Shown piece after piece: positions 19,157 to 27,772 of a stretch of 64,000 nucleotides of DNA. The DNA is taken from positions 15,581 through 79,580 of the forward strand of contig URDM01000002.1 of the NCBI GenBank assembly GCA_900546575.1, written 5' to 3'. The notes beneath the pieces were generated by a model, which was not told where the DNA came from, made no database searches, and saw only the letters and a list, made by a program, of their open reading frames with translations. The DNA is from an uncultured Prevotella sp. (lineage in GTDB: Bacteria > Bacteroidota > Bacteroidia > Bacteroidales > Bacteroidaceae). The stretch's first letter is position 1. Each line of letters opens with the position of its first letter. The position numbers were made by a program, and so were the translations under genes.

Positions 19157-21289
19157 ATGAGAATCAAAACGACCAACCTGTTGCGTCTCGCAATTGTTTT
19201 TCTGTTTATCGCGATGACAGCAATGGCACAAGCGGCAACCGACGATTTCGACGTGCTTATGCAACGCATACGCAAAGACTTCAGCCACAATCCCAACATC
19301 GAGGCTACATTCAAGCAGTATGACGCCCAAAAGGGTGCCTTTACCGACATTGACTATTCACGCGACGACCTTACCAACTGGCCTCCACTCAAGCACTTGG
19401 ACCGTCTGCAGCAATGGGCTGCTGCCTACACCAACAGCAAGAACAAGCACTATGGCGAGGACGCCCTCTACGAAAACATAGTAAAAGCTCTGCAGCATTG
19501 GCAGAACGTCAACCCCAACTGCCGCAACTGGTGGTACAACCAGATAGCCGAACCGCAGTCGCTCGGCATCACTCTCATACTGCTGCGCTCTGGTAAGAAG
19601 CAGGTGCCGCAGGAGCTTGAGACAGCCATACTCAACCGTATGCGCGAGGAAGGTGGCGACCCTGCCAAGTGGACCGGTGCCAACCGTACCGACATCTGCC
19701 TCCATTGGATTTACCGCTCTTGCCTTGAGCGCAACGAGAAAGACCTCAGCACAGCCATGCAGCTTGTGTTCGACCCAGTACGCTACACCACAGAGGAAGG
19801 TTTCCAGCACGACAACTCTTACTTCCAGCATAGCGTTCAGCTGTACATCGGAGGCTATGGCGACGAGGTATTGAAGGGTGTTACGCAGGTGGCTATGTAC
19901 GCTTTGGGCACCAAATACGCTCTTCCAGCCGAGAAGGTGCAGATACTGAGCAAGTTCATGCGCGAGACTTACTATCAGACCATACGCGGACAATACATGC
20001 TTTGGGACGTTATGGGACGCAGCGTGAGCCGTCGCAACATGCTCAACAAGAAGGACAAGGCCAAGTTTGCACAGCGTATGATTGAGCTTGATCCCGAACA
20101 TGCCAACGAATTCCGTCAGATTATCGACCGCATGAACGGCAAGCAGCAGCCTTCGTATGCCATTCAGCCTCGCCATACACACTACTTCCGTGCCGACTAT
20201 ACTCTACACGTTCGCCCTGGATACATCTTTGACGTACGTATGGTGTCCAACCGCACGGCACGCCTGGAGTATGGCAACCGCGAGAACCTCAAAACATACT
20301 TCGCAAGCGACGGATGCAACTCGCTCGTGAAGCACGGCGACGAATACTTCAACATATTCCCCACATGGGACTGGGCACGCATTCCAGGTACTACAGCACC
20401 GCATCTCGACGAGATTCCTCTCGCCAAGAAAGACTGGATGCAGCCCGGCACTTCAAAGTTTGCAGGTGGCGTGAGCGACTCTATCTATGGTGCTACCGCT
20501 TATGCCTACAACGACCGTTGGGACGGCATCAATACCGAGGCTAAGAAGTCATGGTTCTTCTTCGACAACGAGATTGTTTGTCTTGGTGCTGGCATTACTT
20601 CAGACAACGAGTCCCCGATAATGACCTCGCTAAACCAGCGTCTTGCCAACAGAGGCGACAAACTGACTTATGCCAACGTTAAGGGTGCTGCCACAGAAGG
20701 CACATCGGCTGAAGGCAACAACGTGGCATGGGTGATGTACGACGGCGTTGGCTACGCTTTGCCTAACGGCGGAAACGTGAAGGCTGAGATTAAGAAGCAG
20801 TCGGGTACATGGTACGCCATCAACCAGACTCAGATCAAGACCGTACAGACCAACGACGTATTCTCTGTAACGCTCGACCACGGTGCAAAGCCTAACAACG
20901 CCACATACGCCTACATCGTAGTGCCTGAGGCTAACACAGCCGACCGTATGGCAGAATATGCCAAGCACAAGCACATCGCCATTCTGAGCAACACACCGCA
21001 GATTCAGGCTGTACAGCAGACCGACCTCGGCGTATGGCAGGCTGTGTTCTACGAAGCCGGTCAGTATAAGGACAAGAACATAACCATCACAGCCGACCGT
21101 CCGTGCGCTGTAATGGTGCGCCGCATGCCTAACGGTTCAACAGTAATGCACGTGGCTGACCCTGCACAGAAGCAGCAGCCCATCAACATCAGCGTGAAAC
21201 TGAAGGGCATGAAAAAAGCCGCAACCGTAAACTGCGACTTTACTGGTACCGGTATTTATGCCGGTGCGACAAAGAAGTATACATTATAA
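19157..21289 (+). CDS. polysaccharide lyase family 8 (chondroitin AC/hyaluronate lyase-like)
   Basis: A 710-residue secreted lyase that would cleave uronic-acid polysaccharides by beta-elimination, leaving unsaturated uronates. A signal peptide (MAQA near 23-26) precedes an alpha/alpha-toroid with NWWYNQI (124-130). The catalytic pair is HSVQLYIGGY, His225 and Tyr234, with the same nine-residue spacing as chondroitinase AC. A WDVMGRSVSR arginine block and C-terminal beta domains follow. The length fits chondroitinase AC (~700 residues). Xanthan lyase is a less likely alternative. Its products would feed the kdu/kdg operon at 27.8-34.1 kb. Confidence 0.9.
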   Translation: MRIKTTNLLRLAIVFLFIAMTAMAQAATDDFDVLMQRIRKDFSHNPNIEATFKQYDAQKGAFTDIDYSRDDLTNWPPLKHLDRLQQWAAAYTNSKNKHYGEDALYENIVKALQHWQNVNPNCRNWWYNQIAEPQSLGITLILLRSGKKQVPQELETAILNRMREEGGDPAKWTGANRTDICLHWIYRSCLERNEKDLSTAMQLVFDPVRYTTEEGFQHDNSYFQHSVQLYIGGYGDEVLKGVTQVAMYALGTKYALPAEKVQILSKFMRETYYQTIRGQYMLWDVMGRSVSRRNMLNKKDKAKFAQRMIELDPEHANEFRQIIDRMNGKQQPSYAIQPRHTHYFRADYTLHVRPGYIFDVRMVSNRTARLEYGNRENLKTYFASDGCNSLVKHGDEYFNIFPTWDWARIPGTTAPHLDEIPLAKKDWMQPGTSKFAGGVSDSIYGATAYAYNDRWDGINTEAKKSWFFFDNEIVCLGAGITSDNESPIMTSLNQRLANRGDKLTYANVKGAATEGTSAEGNNVAWVMYDGVGYALPNGGNVKAEIKKQSGTWYAINQTQIKTVQTNDVFSVTLDHGAKPNNATYAYIVVPEANTADRMAEYAKHKHIAILSNTPQIQAVQQTDLGVWQAVFYEAGQYKDKNITITADRPCAVMVRRMPNGSTVMHVADPAQKQQPINISVKLKGMKKAATVNCDFTGTGIYAGATKKYTL

Positions 21290-21330
21290 TATAAGCCCCA
21301 CAAAAGGCCACACAAAGCCCCACCCCCACA

Positions 21331-21493
21331 AAGCCCCACCCCCGGCCCCTCCCCCGTAGGGAGGGGAGTGATATGCACTACTTGCTATAGAAATCTTGCT
21401 ATAGAATTCTTGCTATTGATTATTAGAATAAACTCGCAAGTGGCAAAGCATACCGCTCCCCTCCCTACGGGGGAGGGGCCGGGGGTGGGGCTT
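21331..21493. repeat. 38-bp perfect inverted repeat, GC-rich
   Basis: Arms at 21331-21368 and 21456-21493 are exact reverse complements, containing CCCCTCCCCCGTAGGGAGGG, with an 87-bp AT-rich spacer. Each arm also folds on itself (CCCTCCC/GGGAGGG). The right arm is followed by TTTTT, so it can end transcription of the lyase gene. Degenerate copies continue to about 21550, and a single arm recurs at 31669-31713. Confidence 0.9.
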
Positions 21494-21546
21494 TTTCCTC
21501 TATGCAGAGGGGCTGGGGGTAGGGCTTTTGGGGGCTTTATTGGGCT

Positions 21547-22116
21547 TTATAGGGCTAACAACCTCCCATAATACTCCGCCTTCTTCTCTACCTTTAGCGG
21601 ATAAGCCCTTGAGCTGCTTGGCATTCGCCAGAGCCTCAACATTCTTCCTTCAAATTCAAACTCCACATATTCTCCTACACGTGGTTCGTCTTTAATGTCG
21701 AAACACTCGCGCAGCACGTCAGTAGCCTTTTGTCCAGTTGTTACAATGGCTTCAAGACATGGCAATGAGCGTACCATAGCTTTGAGGTCGGTAGGCTCAA
21801 CCACCTCCAGGTCTTTGTCGGCAGCAGTATTCTTCAGTCGGCGCACAGCCGTAGCTGTGTCGTACATGCCAATGCCTTTGGCTGTGAGAAAATCGATAAT
21901 CTCATTCAAACGGAATGTCTTATGCTCAACATCCACAAAGTGGAGCTTGTCAGCAAAGAAGCACAAGCCAAATATTCGCCACATATCGTTGGTGAAGTTG
22001 GGATAATAGAAACGCATAGACCAGCGCTTCTCGGCTGGCGGAAAACTGCCAAGCATCAGCAGACGACAGCCTTCGGGAAGAAAAGGCTTAAAGGGATGAC
22101 GTTCGATGGAGCACAT
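21547..22116 (-). CDS. uracil-DNA glycosylase family protein
   Basis: A 189-residue single-domain protein of the uracil/hypoxanthine DNA glycosylase superfamily. It has the early LMLGSFPPAEKRW block (motif A-like), a central VTTGQKATDV block and the late MPSSSRAY motif (the [MH]PSxR-like loop). Such enzymes remove deaminated bases; whether this one prefers uracil or hypoxanthine is unclear. I set the start at ATG 22116, giving MCSIERHPF. The 18 in-frame codons upstream are encoded by a dispersed CAAAATT-type repeat and are probably not translated. Confidence 0.85.
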   Translation of the reverse strand: MCSIERHPFKPFLPEGCRLLMLGSFPPAEKRWSMRFYYPNFTNDMWRIFGLCFFADKLHFVDVEHKTFRLNEIIDFLTAKGIGMYDTATAVRRLKNTAADKDLEVVEPTDLKAMVRSLPCLEAIVTTGQKATDVLRECFDIKDEPRVGEYVEFEFEGRMLRLWRMPSSSRAYPLKVEKKAEYYGRLLAL

Positions 22117-22118
22117 AT

Positions 22119-22170
22119 TGAGTTTTGAATTTTGAATTTTGAGTTTTGAATTGGTGCGGCTTTGCCGCAT
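22119..22170. repeat. ATTCAAAACTC-type repeat adjoining the glycosylase start
   Basis: Units of AATTCAAAATTCAAAACTCA (minus strand) end about three bases from the start codon at 22116, followed upstream by a GCGGCTTTGCCGC hairpin. The same word set makes up the 44-bp array before folE. Confidence 0.8.
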
Positions 22171-22384
22171 TTTGATTTATTGAATTACGAATTGTCGAGC
22201 CTTGGATTACGATTGACATATACATTATTATATATATGACACTCATTTTATTACGACATGCTCTTCATTTGTTACGATATACTCTTTTTACTTATTAGTA
22301 CATATACTATTAGTTGATATAGACTACAAAATTAATGAAATAAATCGGGTGAAGAGCAAAAAACGAAATATTCTTGGTTATAAA

Positions 22385-22416
22385 TTTGCAAGATACAAAA
22401 AAAGTACGTACCTTTG
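22385..22416 (+). promoter_or_regulatory. predicted tRNA-Lys promoter
   Basis: TTTG (22385-22388) and TACCTTTG (22409-22416) with 20 bp between them, a full Bacteroidetes promoter match ending about 33 bp before the tRNA. Confidence 0.8.
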
Positions 22417-22448
22417 CACTCGCTTTTGAAACATAAGGCAAACACGGA

Positions 22449-22521
22449 GATCCGCTAGCTCAGCTGGTAGAGCACAACACTTTTAATGTTGGGGTCATGG
22501 GTTCGAGCCCCATGCGGATCA
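22449..22521 (+). tRNA. tRNA-Lys (anticodon UUU)
   Basis: A 73-nt cloverleaf. The acceptor stem pairs GATCCGC with GCGGATC. The D-arm is GCTCAGCTGGTAGAGC, and the anticodon stem CAACA/TGTTG encloses loop CTTTTAA with anticodon TTT. The T-arm contains GGTTCGAGCCC and the discriminator base is A. The 3' CCA is not encoded. Confidence 0.97.
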
Positions 22522-22522
22522 C

Positions 22523-22559
22523 AAAAAAAGGACTTTACTTCGGTAAAGTCCTTTTTTTT
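22523..22559 (+). terminator. intrinsic terminator of tRNA-Lys
   Basis: GGACTTTAC-TTCG-GTAAAGTCC with a UUCG tetraloop, flanked by an A-run and followed by eight T residues, directly after the tRNA. Confidence 0.95.
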
Positions 22560-22771
22560 GTGTTTCTACGCATGTTTGCGTTTTTCAATCATGCAATGTA
22601 TGCTAATCATTCACTTTCGAAGCAAAAAGATTGTTTTAGTAAATGTTTTAATGGTTTATTAGTTAGTTTAAGGTTTAAGGTTAGTTTTAGGTTAGTTTTA
22701 AGAATTTGAAAACGGGTTTGTCGGGAGGCACACCTTTTTTTATGCCCTAATGTTAAGTTTATAGAAATAAG

Positions 22772-22926
22772 TGCAGAAAAATGTAGAAGAGAGGCTGTTT
22801 TATGTGCAGAAAAATGTATCTTTGTACGTAAATTATATGCAGAAAAATGTATCTTAGCACACAAATTATGTGCAGAAAAATGTATTCAAACATCATTTTT
22901 ATGTGCAGAAAAATGTTAGCACCATT
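22772..22926 (+). repeat. 33-bp tandem repeat, five units, before the ATPase start
   Basis: The word TGCAGAAAAATGTA starts at exactly 22772, 22805, 22838, 22871 and 22904 (the last ends in T). Unit 2 continues TATCTTTG (22817-22824), a perfect -7 promoter box; in unit 3 this is TATCTTAG. The fifth unit runs into the start codon of the ATPase gene. The preceding 22560-22771 holds only a short GGTTAGTTTTA-rich stretch and no gene. Confidence 0.92.
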
Positions 22927-24207
22927 ATGGAAAGACATGTATTACAGCAACTTAAAGAATGGAAAGAGCGTAAAGACAGGAAACCTCTTATTGTAAATGG
23001 AGCGAGACAAGTAGGAAAGACTTGGGCTTTACGCGAGTTTGCCAAACGCGAATACGCCAAGGAAGCATATATTATATGCCGCAAAAACGAACTTGTTGAA
23101 CAAGTTTTCAAACAAGATTTCAACGTTGAGAGGATTTTACTTTCTCTCAGCGCCATTATCCATGTCGACATTACTCCAGGAGATACACTCATCATCTTGG
23201 ATGAAGTGCAGGAAATACCAGAAGCCATTGAAGCCTTGAAGTATTTCTGCGAGAATGCTCCGGAATATCATATTGCAGTAGCTGGTTCCTTATTAGGTAT
23301 CTCATTGCATCATAATGTTTCATATCCAGTAGGCAAAGTGAATGAAATAGACATGTACCCGATGAGTTATGGAGAATTTCTTTTAGCCAAAGGCGAGAAA
23401 CAATGTTATAAACTTTTGGAAGAAAAGAACTTTGAAATAACCAACTTACTGCACGAAAAATACGTAGATCTTCTTCGTCAATATTATTACGTGGGAGGCA
23501 TGCCTGAAGCTGTGAAGGAATATGTTGAATCTGGAGCACTTAAAGAAGTAAGAAGAATACAAAAGGAGATACTTAAAGGCTATGAGCGTGATTTCTCAAA
23601 ACATTCGCCCAAAGAACAAACAGAACGAATAAAAATGGTATGGAGGAGTATTCCATCCCAACTATTCAAGAACAACAAGAAATTCATATATGGTGCACTT
23701 CGACAAGGTGCAAGAGCTAAAGACTTTGAGATTGCCATAGAATGGTTAGTTAATTCAGGTCTTCTCTATAAGGTATCAAGATGTACTAAACCTGCTCTGC
23801 CCTTGGATATTTATGAAGATTTTTCTGTATTCAAACTATATCTGTTGGATATAGGATTATTGGGAGCGATGGTCAATGTTGACCCTGCACAGATTCTTAT
23901 TAATAATCAAATCTTCTCTGAATATAAAGGAGGAATGACTGAAGAATATGTATTGCAGGAAATGAAGAGCCGAAACATCTCACCGATATATTATCATAAG
24001 ACAGATGATTCACGCTTGGAATTAGATTTTGTAATACAATATAATGGGAAGCTGTTGCCTATTGAAGTAAAGGCAGAGGGTAATGTAAGGGCAAACTCAC
24101 TAATGTCCCTTCTCAAAGCCAACCCAGACTTACAAGCAGTAAGATTATCTATGCTTCCCTATAAACAACAAGAACAACTTTTCTGTGTTCCGTTGTATGT
24201 TATATAA
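22927..24207 (+). CDS. AAA-family ATPase with DUF4143 C-terminal domain
   Basis: A 426-residue protein: Walker A GARQVGKT (25-32), Walker B TLIILDEVQE, a sensor-like AVAGSLLG, then a winged-helix region and a C-terminal DUF4143/nuclease-like part (DSRLELDFVIQYNGKLLPIEVKAE, resembling D...E-x-K). The family is abundant and multi-copy in Bacteroidetes with no firm function. ATG 22927 is used because the 19 codons upstream (GTG start) are translated tandem repeat. The gene is more AT-rich than its neighbours and lies just after a tRNA, suggesting acquisition by transfer. Confidence 0.85.
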   Translation: MERHVLQQLKEWKERKDRKPLIVNGARQVGKTWALREFAKREYAKEAYIICRKNELVEQVFKQDFNVERILLSLSAIIHVDITPGDTLIILDEVQEIPEAIEALKYFCENAPEYHIAVAGSLLGISLHHNVSYPVGKVNEIDMYPMSYGEFLLAKGEKQCYKLLEEKNFEITNLLHEKYVDLLRQYYYVGGMPEAVKEYVESGALKEVRRIQKEILKGYERDFSKHSPKEQTERIKMVWRSIPSQLFKNNKKFIYGALRQGARAKDFEIAIEWLVNSGLLYKVSRCTKPALPLDIYEDFSVFKLYLLDIGLLGAMVNVDPAQILINNQIFSEYKGGMTEEYVLQEMKSRNISPIYYHKTDDSRLELDFVIQYNGKLLPIEVKAEGNVRANSLMSLLKANPDLQAVRLSMLPYKQQEQLFCVPLYVI

Positions 24208-24222
24208 CCGCACATAATTAAT

Positions 24223-24260
24223 AAAGCTTGCAGATAAGTGTACTTATCTGCAAGCTTTTT
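24223..24260. terminator. bidirectional terminator
   Basis: A 17-bp perfect inverted repeat (AAAGCTTGCAGATAAGT and its complement) between the convergent ATPase and YitT genes, followed by a TTTTTG run on the plus strand. Confidence 0.92.
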
Positions 24261-24261
24261 G

Positions 24262-25197
24262 TTATTCTTTATTCTGCCGCACCTTCTCGCGCAACTCCTT
24301 CAGATTGAGCTTTCGATGTGCCTTGACGTGGTCGAAGCCTCTACCGTACACACCCACCACAGCCGACTGAGCCACAAATGCGTTGGGGTCAATCTCGTCG
24401 ATAAGCTCGAAGATGAAGTTCGACTCGCTCTTTTTGGCTATACAGAATATCACCTTTATGTCTTTCTTTGTATAGAAACCGTTGCCATTGAGCATAGAGC
24501 AGCCACGGTCGGCTATCTGGTTTATCGCCTCGCCTATCTCCTGATACTTGTCGGAGATGATGAAAAACTGCACGCTTCGGCGCAGAGAGTTGACCAAATG
24601 GTCGACTACAAACGAGATGACAAACAGCAATACGTAGCCATAAAGCACCTTCTCCCAGTCGCGCAACACCACATACGACGAAGTGATGATGGTGAGGTCG
24701 CATAAGAGGATGATGTGTCCGAGCGACACGTCGCGATACTTATTCACCATTGCGGCAATGACGTCAGAGCCACCGGTAGAACCGCCTGCCGACAATCCCA
24801 AGCCTACGCTGGTGCCTAAGAACACGGCGCCTACCATACACGCCATAAATTTCTGGTCGGCAAGGAGGTGAAGGTCGGGCGGCATGATGCTCTGCAACAC
24901 GGTAGAAGCAAGTGTGAAGACTACCACACCGTATATGGTCTTGGCGCAGAAACGCCATCCCAGCACCTTCAGAGCCACTATGAGCAGCACTGCGTTGAGC
25001 GCAAAGAAGGTGTCCTGAACGGGTATTCCCGTTCCCCAGTACACTATCGATGCCACACCGATGATGCCACCCGTAGTGATTTCGTTGGGCAGCAGGAACA
25101 GGTTAAGACCTATAACGCCCAACATCATGGCGATAGTGATGATACCATAGTCGCGCAACTGGCGCATCAACTTACCTTTGTTTCTTCTTGAATGCAT
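24262..25197 (-). CDS. YitT family membrane protein (DUF161 plus DUF2179)
   Basis: A 311-residue inner-membrane protein of unknown function. Five to six hydrophobic helices occupy residues ~15-215 (including LSAGGSTGGSDVIAAMVNKY, the glycine-rich signature). The C-terminal ~80 residues form the DUF2179 ferredoxin-like domain (FYTKKDIKVIFCIAKKSE). It is monocistronic, with its own promoter and a terminator shared with the ATPase gene. Confidence 0.9.
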   Translation of the reverse strand: MHSRRNKGKLMRQLRDYGIITIAMMLGVIGLNLFLLPNEITTGGIIGVASIVYWGTGIPVQDTFFALNAVLLIVALKVLGWRFCAKTIYGVVVFTLASTVLQSIMPPDLHLLADQKFMACMVGAVFLGTSVGLGLSAGGSTGGSDVIAAMVNKYRDVSLGHIILLCDLTIITSSYVVLRDWEKVLYGYVLLFVISFVVDHLVNSLRRSVQFFIISDKYQEIGEAINQIADRGCSMLNGNGFYTKKDIKVIFCIAKKSESNFIFELIDEIDPNAFVAQSAVVGVYGRGFDHVKAHRKLNLKELREKVRQNKE

Positions 25198-25247
25198 AAA
25201 TTGTTGATTTGTTTAGATCAGTTTTTCTAACTAAAATAGTTTGTATG

Positions 25248-25279
25248 CAAAGTTAATAAGAATAACCAAAAACTACAAG
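25248..25279 (-). promoter_or_regulatory. predicted promoter for the YitT gene
   Basis: Minus-strand TAACTTTG (25248-25255) with CTTG (25276-25279) 20 bp upstream. Confidence 0.65.
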
Positions 25280-25348
25280 TATTTCCGTGTTCAACGTATT
25301 GCAAAGCTGCTTATTTCGAAATAAATAAGTCATAAAGTTCACTTCGGC

Positions 25349-25379
25349 TTTGCCAATTGACAATCATACACTAAATTTG
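25349..25379 (+). promoter_or_regulatory. predicted promoter for the GH3 gene
   Basis: TTTG (25349-25352) and TAAATTTG (25372-25379), 19 bp apart, ending 32 bp before the ATG. Confidence 0.75.
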
Positions 25380-25411
25380 CAGATGATAACCAAAACAATA
25401 CATTTATCATC

Positions 25412-27661
25412 ATGAAGCATATCCTAACATCTTGGCTGCTTGCCATGTGTGCCATGACAGCAAGCGCTCAGCAGACTCCCGTATATCTTGACGATACAAA
25501 GCCTATTGAACAGCGTATCGACGACGCTTTAGCCCGAATGACTCTTCAAGAGAAAATACGTGTAATACATGCGCAGAGCAAATTCTCATCGGCTGGAATA
25601 CCACGCTTGGGATTTCCCGACTTCTGGACAGATGATGGTCCTCACGGTGTCAGACCAGACGTTTTATGGGACGAATGGAGGCAAGCGGGACAGTCAAACG
25701 ACTCGTGCGTTGCCTTCCCCGCTCTTACTTGTCTTGCTGCAACATGGAATCCAAGCCTCTCCATGCTCTACGGCAAGAGCCTTGGCGAGGAAGCTCTGTA
25801 TCGTGGTAAGGACATGATACTCGGACCGGGAGTGAACATCAACCGCACTCCGCTTGCCGGACGCAACTTCGAATATATGGGTGAAGACCCTTACCTGACA
25901 TCTACCATGGTTGTGCCTTACGTACAGGGACTACAGTCGATGGGCGTTTCGGCATGTGTCAAGCACTACTGCCTGAACAACGACGAGGAATATCGCCATC
26001 AAGTGAATGTCGTAGTGAGCGACCGCGCCCTGCACGAAATATATCTGCCTGCATTCAAGGCTGCCGTAGAGCAAGGCAAGGCGTGGGCGATAATGGGCGC
26101 ATACAATCTCTATAAAAACCAGCACAACTGTCACAACCAGTACACGCTCAAAAGAATATTGAAGGGCGACTGGGCTTTCGACGGCGTGGTAGTGAGCGAC
26201 TGGGGAGGTTGTCACGACACCGATCAGGCCGTAAAGAATGGTCTTGACATAGAATTCGGAACATGGACCAACGGTATGTCGACCAACAGAAGCAACGCAT
26301 ACGACTTATACTATCTTGCCACACCATATATACAAGGTATAAAGAGTGGCAAATATAACACACGCGAACTCGACGACAAGGTGCGCCGTGTGCTGCGTCT
26401 GTTCTATCGTACTACAATGAACCGACAGCGTCCTCACGGATTCCTGTGCTCGGAGTCGCACTACGAGGCAGCCCGACAGATAGCCAATGAGGGCATTGTG
26501 CTGCTTCAGAACCGCAACAACGTGCTGCCTATCGACCGCAACAAGGCAAAGCGAATACTCATTGTCGGCGAGAATGCCATTAAGATGATGACCGTAGGCG
26601 GAGGTTCGTCGTCACTTAAAGTGCAGCACGAGATTCTTCCTATAGACGGATTGCGAGCCAAATTCGGCAATACGGCTGAGATAGAATATGCACGTGGATA
26701 CGTGGGTGACGTTACGGGCGAATTCGACGGAGTGAAGACTGGTCAGAACCTGAACGACAAACGCTCGGCAAAGACACTTATAGCCGAGGCTGTAGAGAAA
26801 GCCAAGAATGCCGACTATGTCATTATGATTGGCGGACTCAACAAGGCTGGCTATCAAGACTGCGAGGGACACGACCGCAAGCAATACGGATTGCCGTACG
26901 AACAGGACCGCCTCATTGAGGCTCTTGCAAAAGTAACCGACCGCCTTATATACGTCAACGTGTCGGGCAACGCCGTTGCCATGCCATGGAAAGAAAAGGT
27001 GGAAGCCATCGTTCAGAGCTGTTTTATCGGCTCGGAAGCAGGCAATGCCATTGCCGACGTGCTTGCAGGCGATGCCAATCCGAGCGGCAAGCTGCCCTTC
27101 ACATGGTATGCAAGCCTCAACGATTGTGGCGCTCACGCCCTGAAAACCTACCCCGGCACATGGCGCAACACCAACGACAAGGCTGTAGGTTTTGATAAAG
27201 TGATTGACGAGGAATACAAGGAAGGCATATACGTAGGCTACCGCTGGACCGACAAGCACAACATCAAACCTACGTTTGCATTCGGTCACGGACTGAGCTA
27301 CACTACGTTCAGCATCAGCAACCTGCGCCTCTCGTCGAAGGAAATGACCCGCGACGGCAAACTTACATTCACCGTAACTGTGAAGAATACCGGAACAAGA
27401 CGTGGCGCGGAGACTGTACAGCTGTACATCAAGGACATAAAGCCGACCATTGACCGTCCCGTCAAGGAGCTAAAGGGCTTTAAGAAGATATGGCTGGACG
27501 CTGGCGAACAGCAGGATGTAGACATAACAATCGACAACTCTGCCCTCGCCTACTACGACGAAGCCACAAGCGCATGGAAATCGGACAACGGAGAATTTGA
27601 AGCACTTATAGGTAACGCATCCGACAACATTACCCTTAAGGGCAGATTCGCATTGAAATAA
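25412..27661 (+). CDS. glycoside hydrolase family 3 (beta-glucosidase-like)
   Basis: A 749-residue exported glycosidase with signal peptide MKHILTSWLLAMCAMTASA. The (beta/alpha)8 domain contains KHY (184-186) and the nucleophile Asp263 in VVSDWGG. A linker and the (alpha/beta)6 sandwich (IANEGIVLLQN, GNAVAMPW) follow, then the C-terminal fibronectin-III-like domain (NTGTRRGAETVQLYI). Such enzymes release terminal beta-linked sugars from oligosaccharides in the periplasm. Specificity (glucose, xylose, N-acetylglucosamine) is not readable from sequence. It converges with the kdu operon. Confidence 0.93.
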   Translation: MKHILTSWLLAMCAMTASAQQTPVYLDDTKPIEQRIDDALARMTLQEKIRVIHAQSKFSSAGIPRLGFPDFWTDDGPHGVRPDVLWDEWRQAGQSNDSCVAFPALTCLAATWNPSLSMLYGKSLGEEALYRGKDMILGPGVNINRTPLAGRNFEYMGEDPYLTSTMVVPYVQGLQSMGVSACVKHYCLNNDEEYRHQVNVVVSDRALHEIYLPAFKAAVEQGKAWAIMGAYNLYKNQHNCHNQYTLKRILKGDWAFDGVVVSDWGGCHDTDQAVKNGLDIEFGTWTNGMSTNRSNAYDLYYLATPYIQGIKSGKYNTRELDDKVRRVLRLFYRTTMNRQRPHGFLCSESHYEAARQIANEGIVLLQNRNNVLPIDRNKAKRILIVGENAIKMMTVGGGSSSLKVQHEILPIDGLRAKFGNTAEIEYARGYVGDVTGEFDGVKTGQNLNDKRSAKTLIAEAVEKAKNADYVIMIGGLNKAGYQDCEGHDRKQYGLPYEQDRLIEALAKVTDRLIYVNVSGNAVAMPWKEKVEAIVQSCFIGSEAGNAIADVLAGDANPSGKLPFTWYASLNDCGAHALKTYPGTWRNTNDKAVGFDKVIDEEYKEGIYVGYRWTDKHNIKPTFAFGHGLSYTTFSISNLRLSSKEMTRDGKLTFTVTVKNTGTRRGAETVQLYIKDIKPTIDRPVKELKGFKKIWLDAGEQQDVDITIDNSALAYYDEATSAWKSDNGEFEALIGNASDNITLKGRFALK

Positions 27662-27720
27662 GGTTAATCCGACATTTCGATACATATATATTTATCATTA
27701 CAAGACAACAAGTAATATAC

Positions 27721-27757
27721 AAAAATAGCCCAGAGCATATTGCCCTGGGCTATTTTA
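27721..27757. terminator. bidirectional terminator between GH3 and kduD
   Basis: AAAATAGCCCAG (27722-27733) pairs with CTGGGCTATTTT (27745-27756). U-tracts are formed on both strands, matching the convergent genes. Confidence 0.9.
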
Positions 27758-27772
27758 GTATATAAATGACGA

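Noticed and set aside
22117..22170. 18-residue N-terminal extension of the DNA glycosylase
   Set aside because: Encoded by the dispersed CAAAATT repeat; the residues match those read through the folE array, and homology starts at 22116.
22384..22560. Phage or integrative-element attachment site at tRNA-Lys
   Set aside because: No integrase gene and no repeated tRNA 3' end were seen in the window.
25198..25411. Riboswitch between yitT and the GH3 gene
   Set aside because: The gap is explained by two divergent promoters and I see no stable conserved-looking fold.
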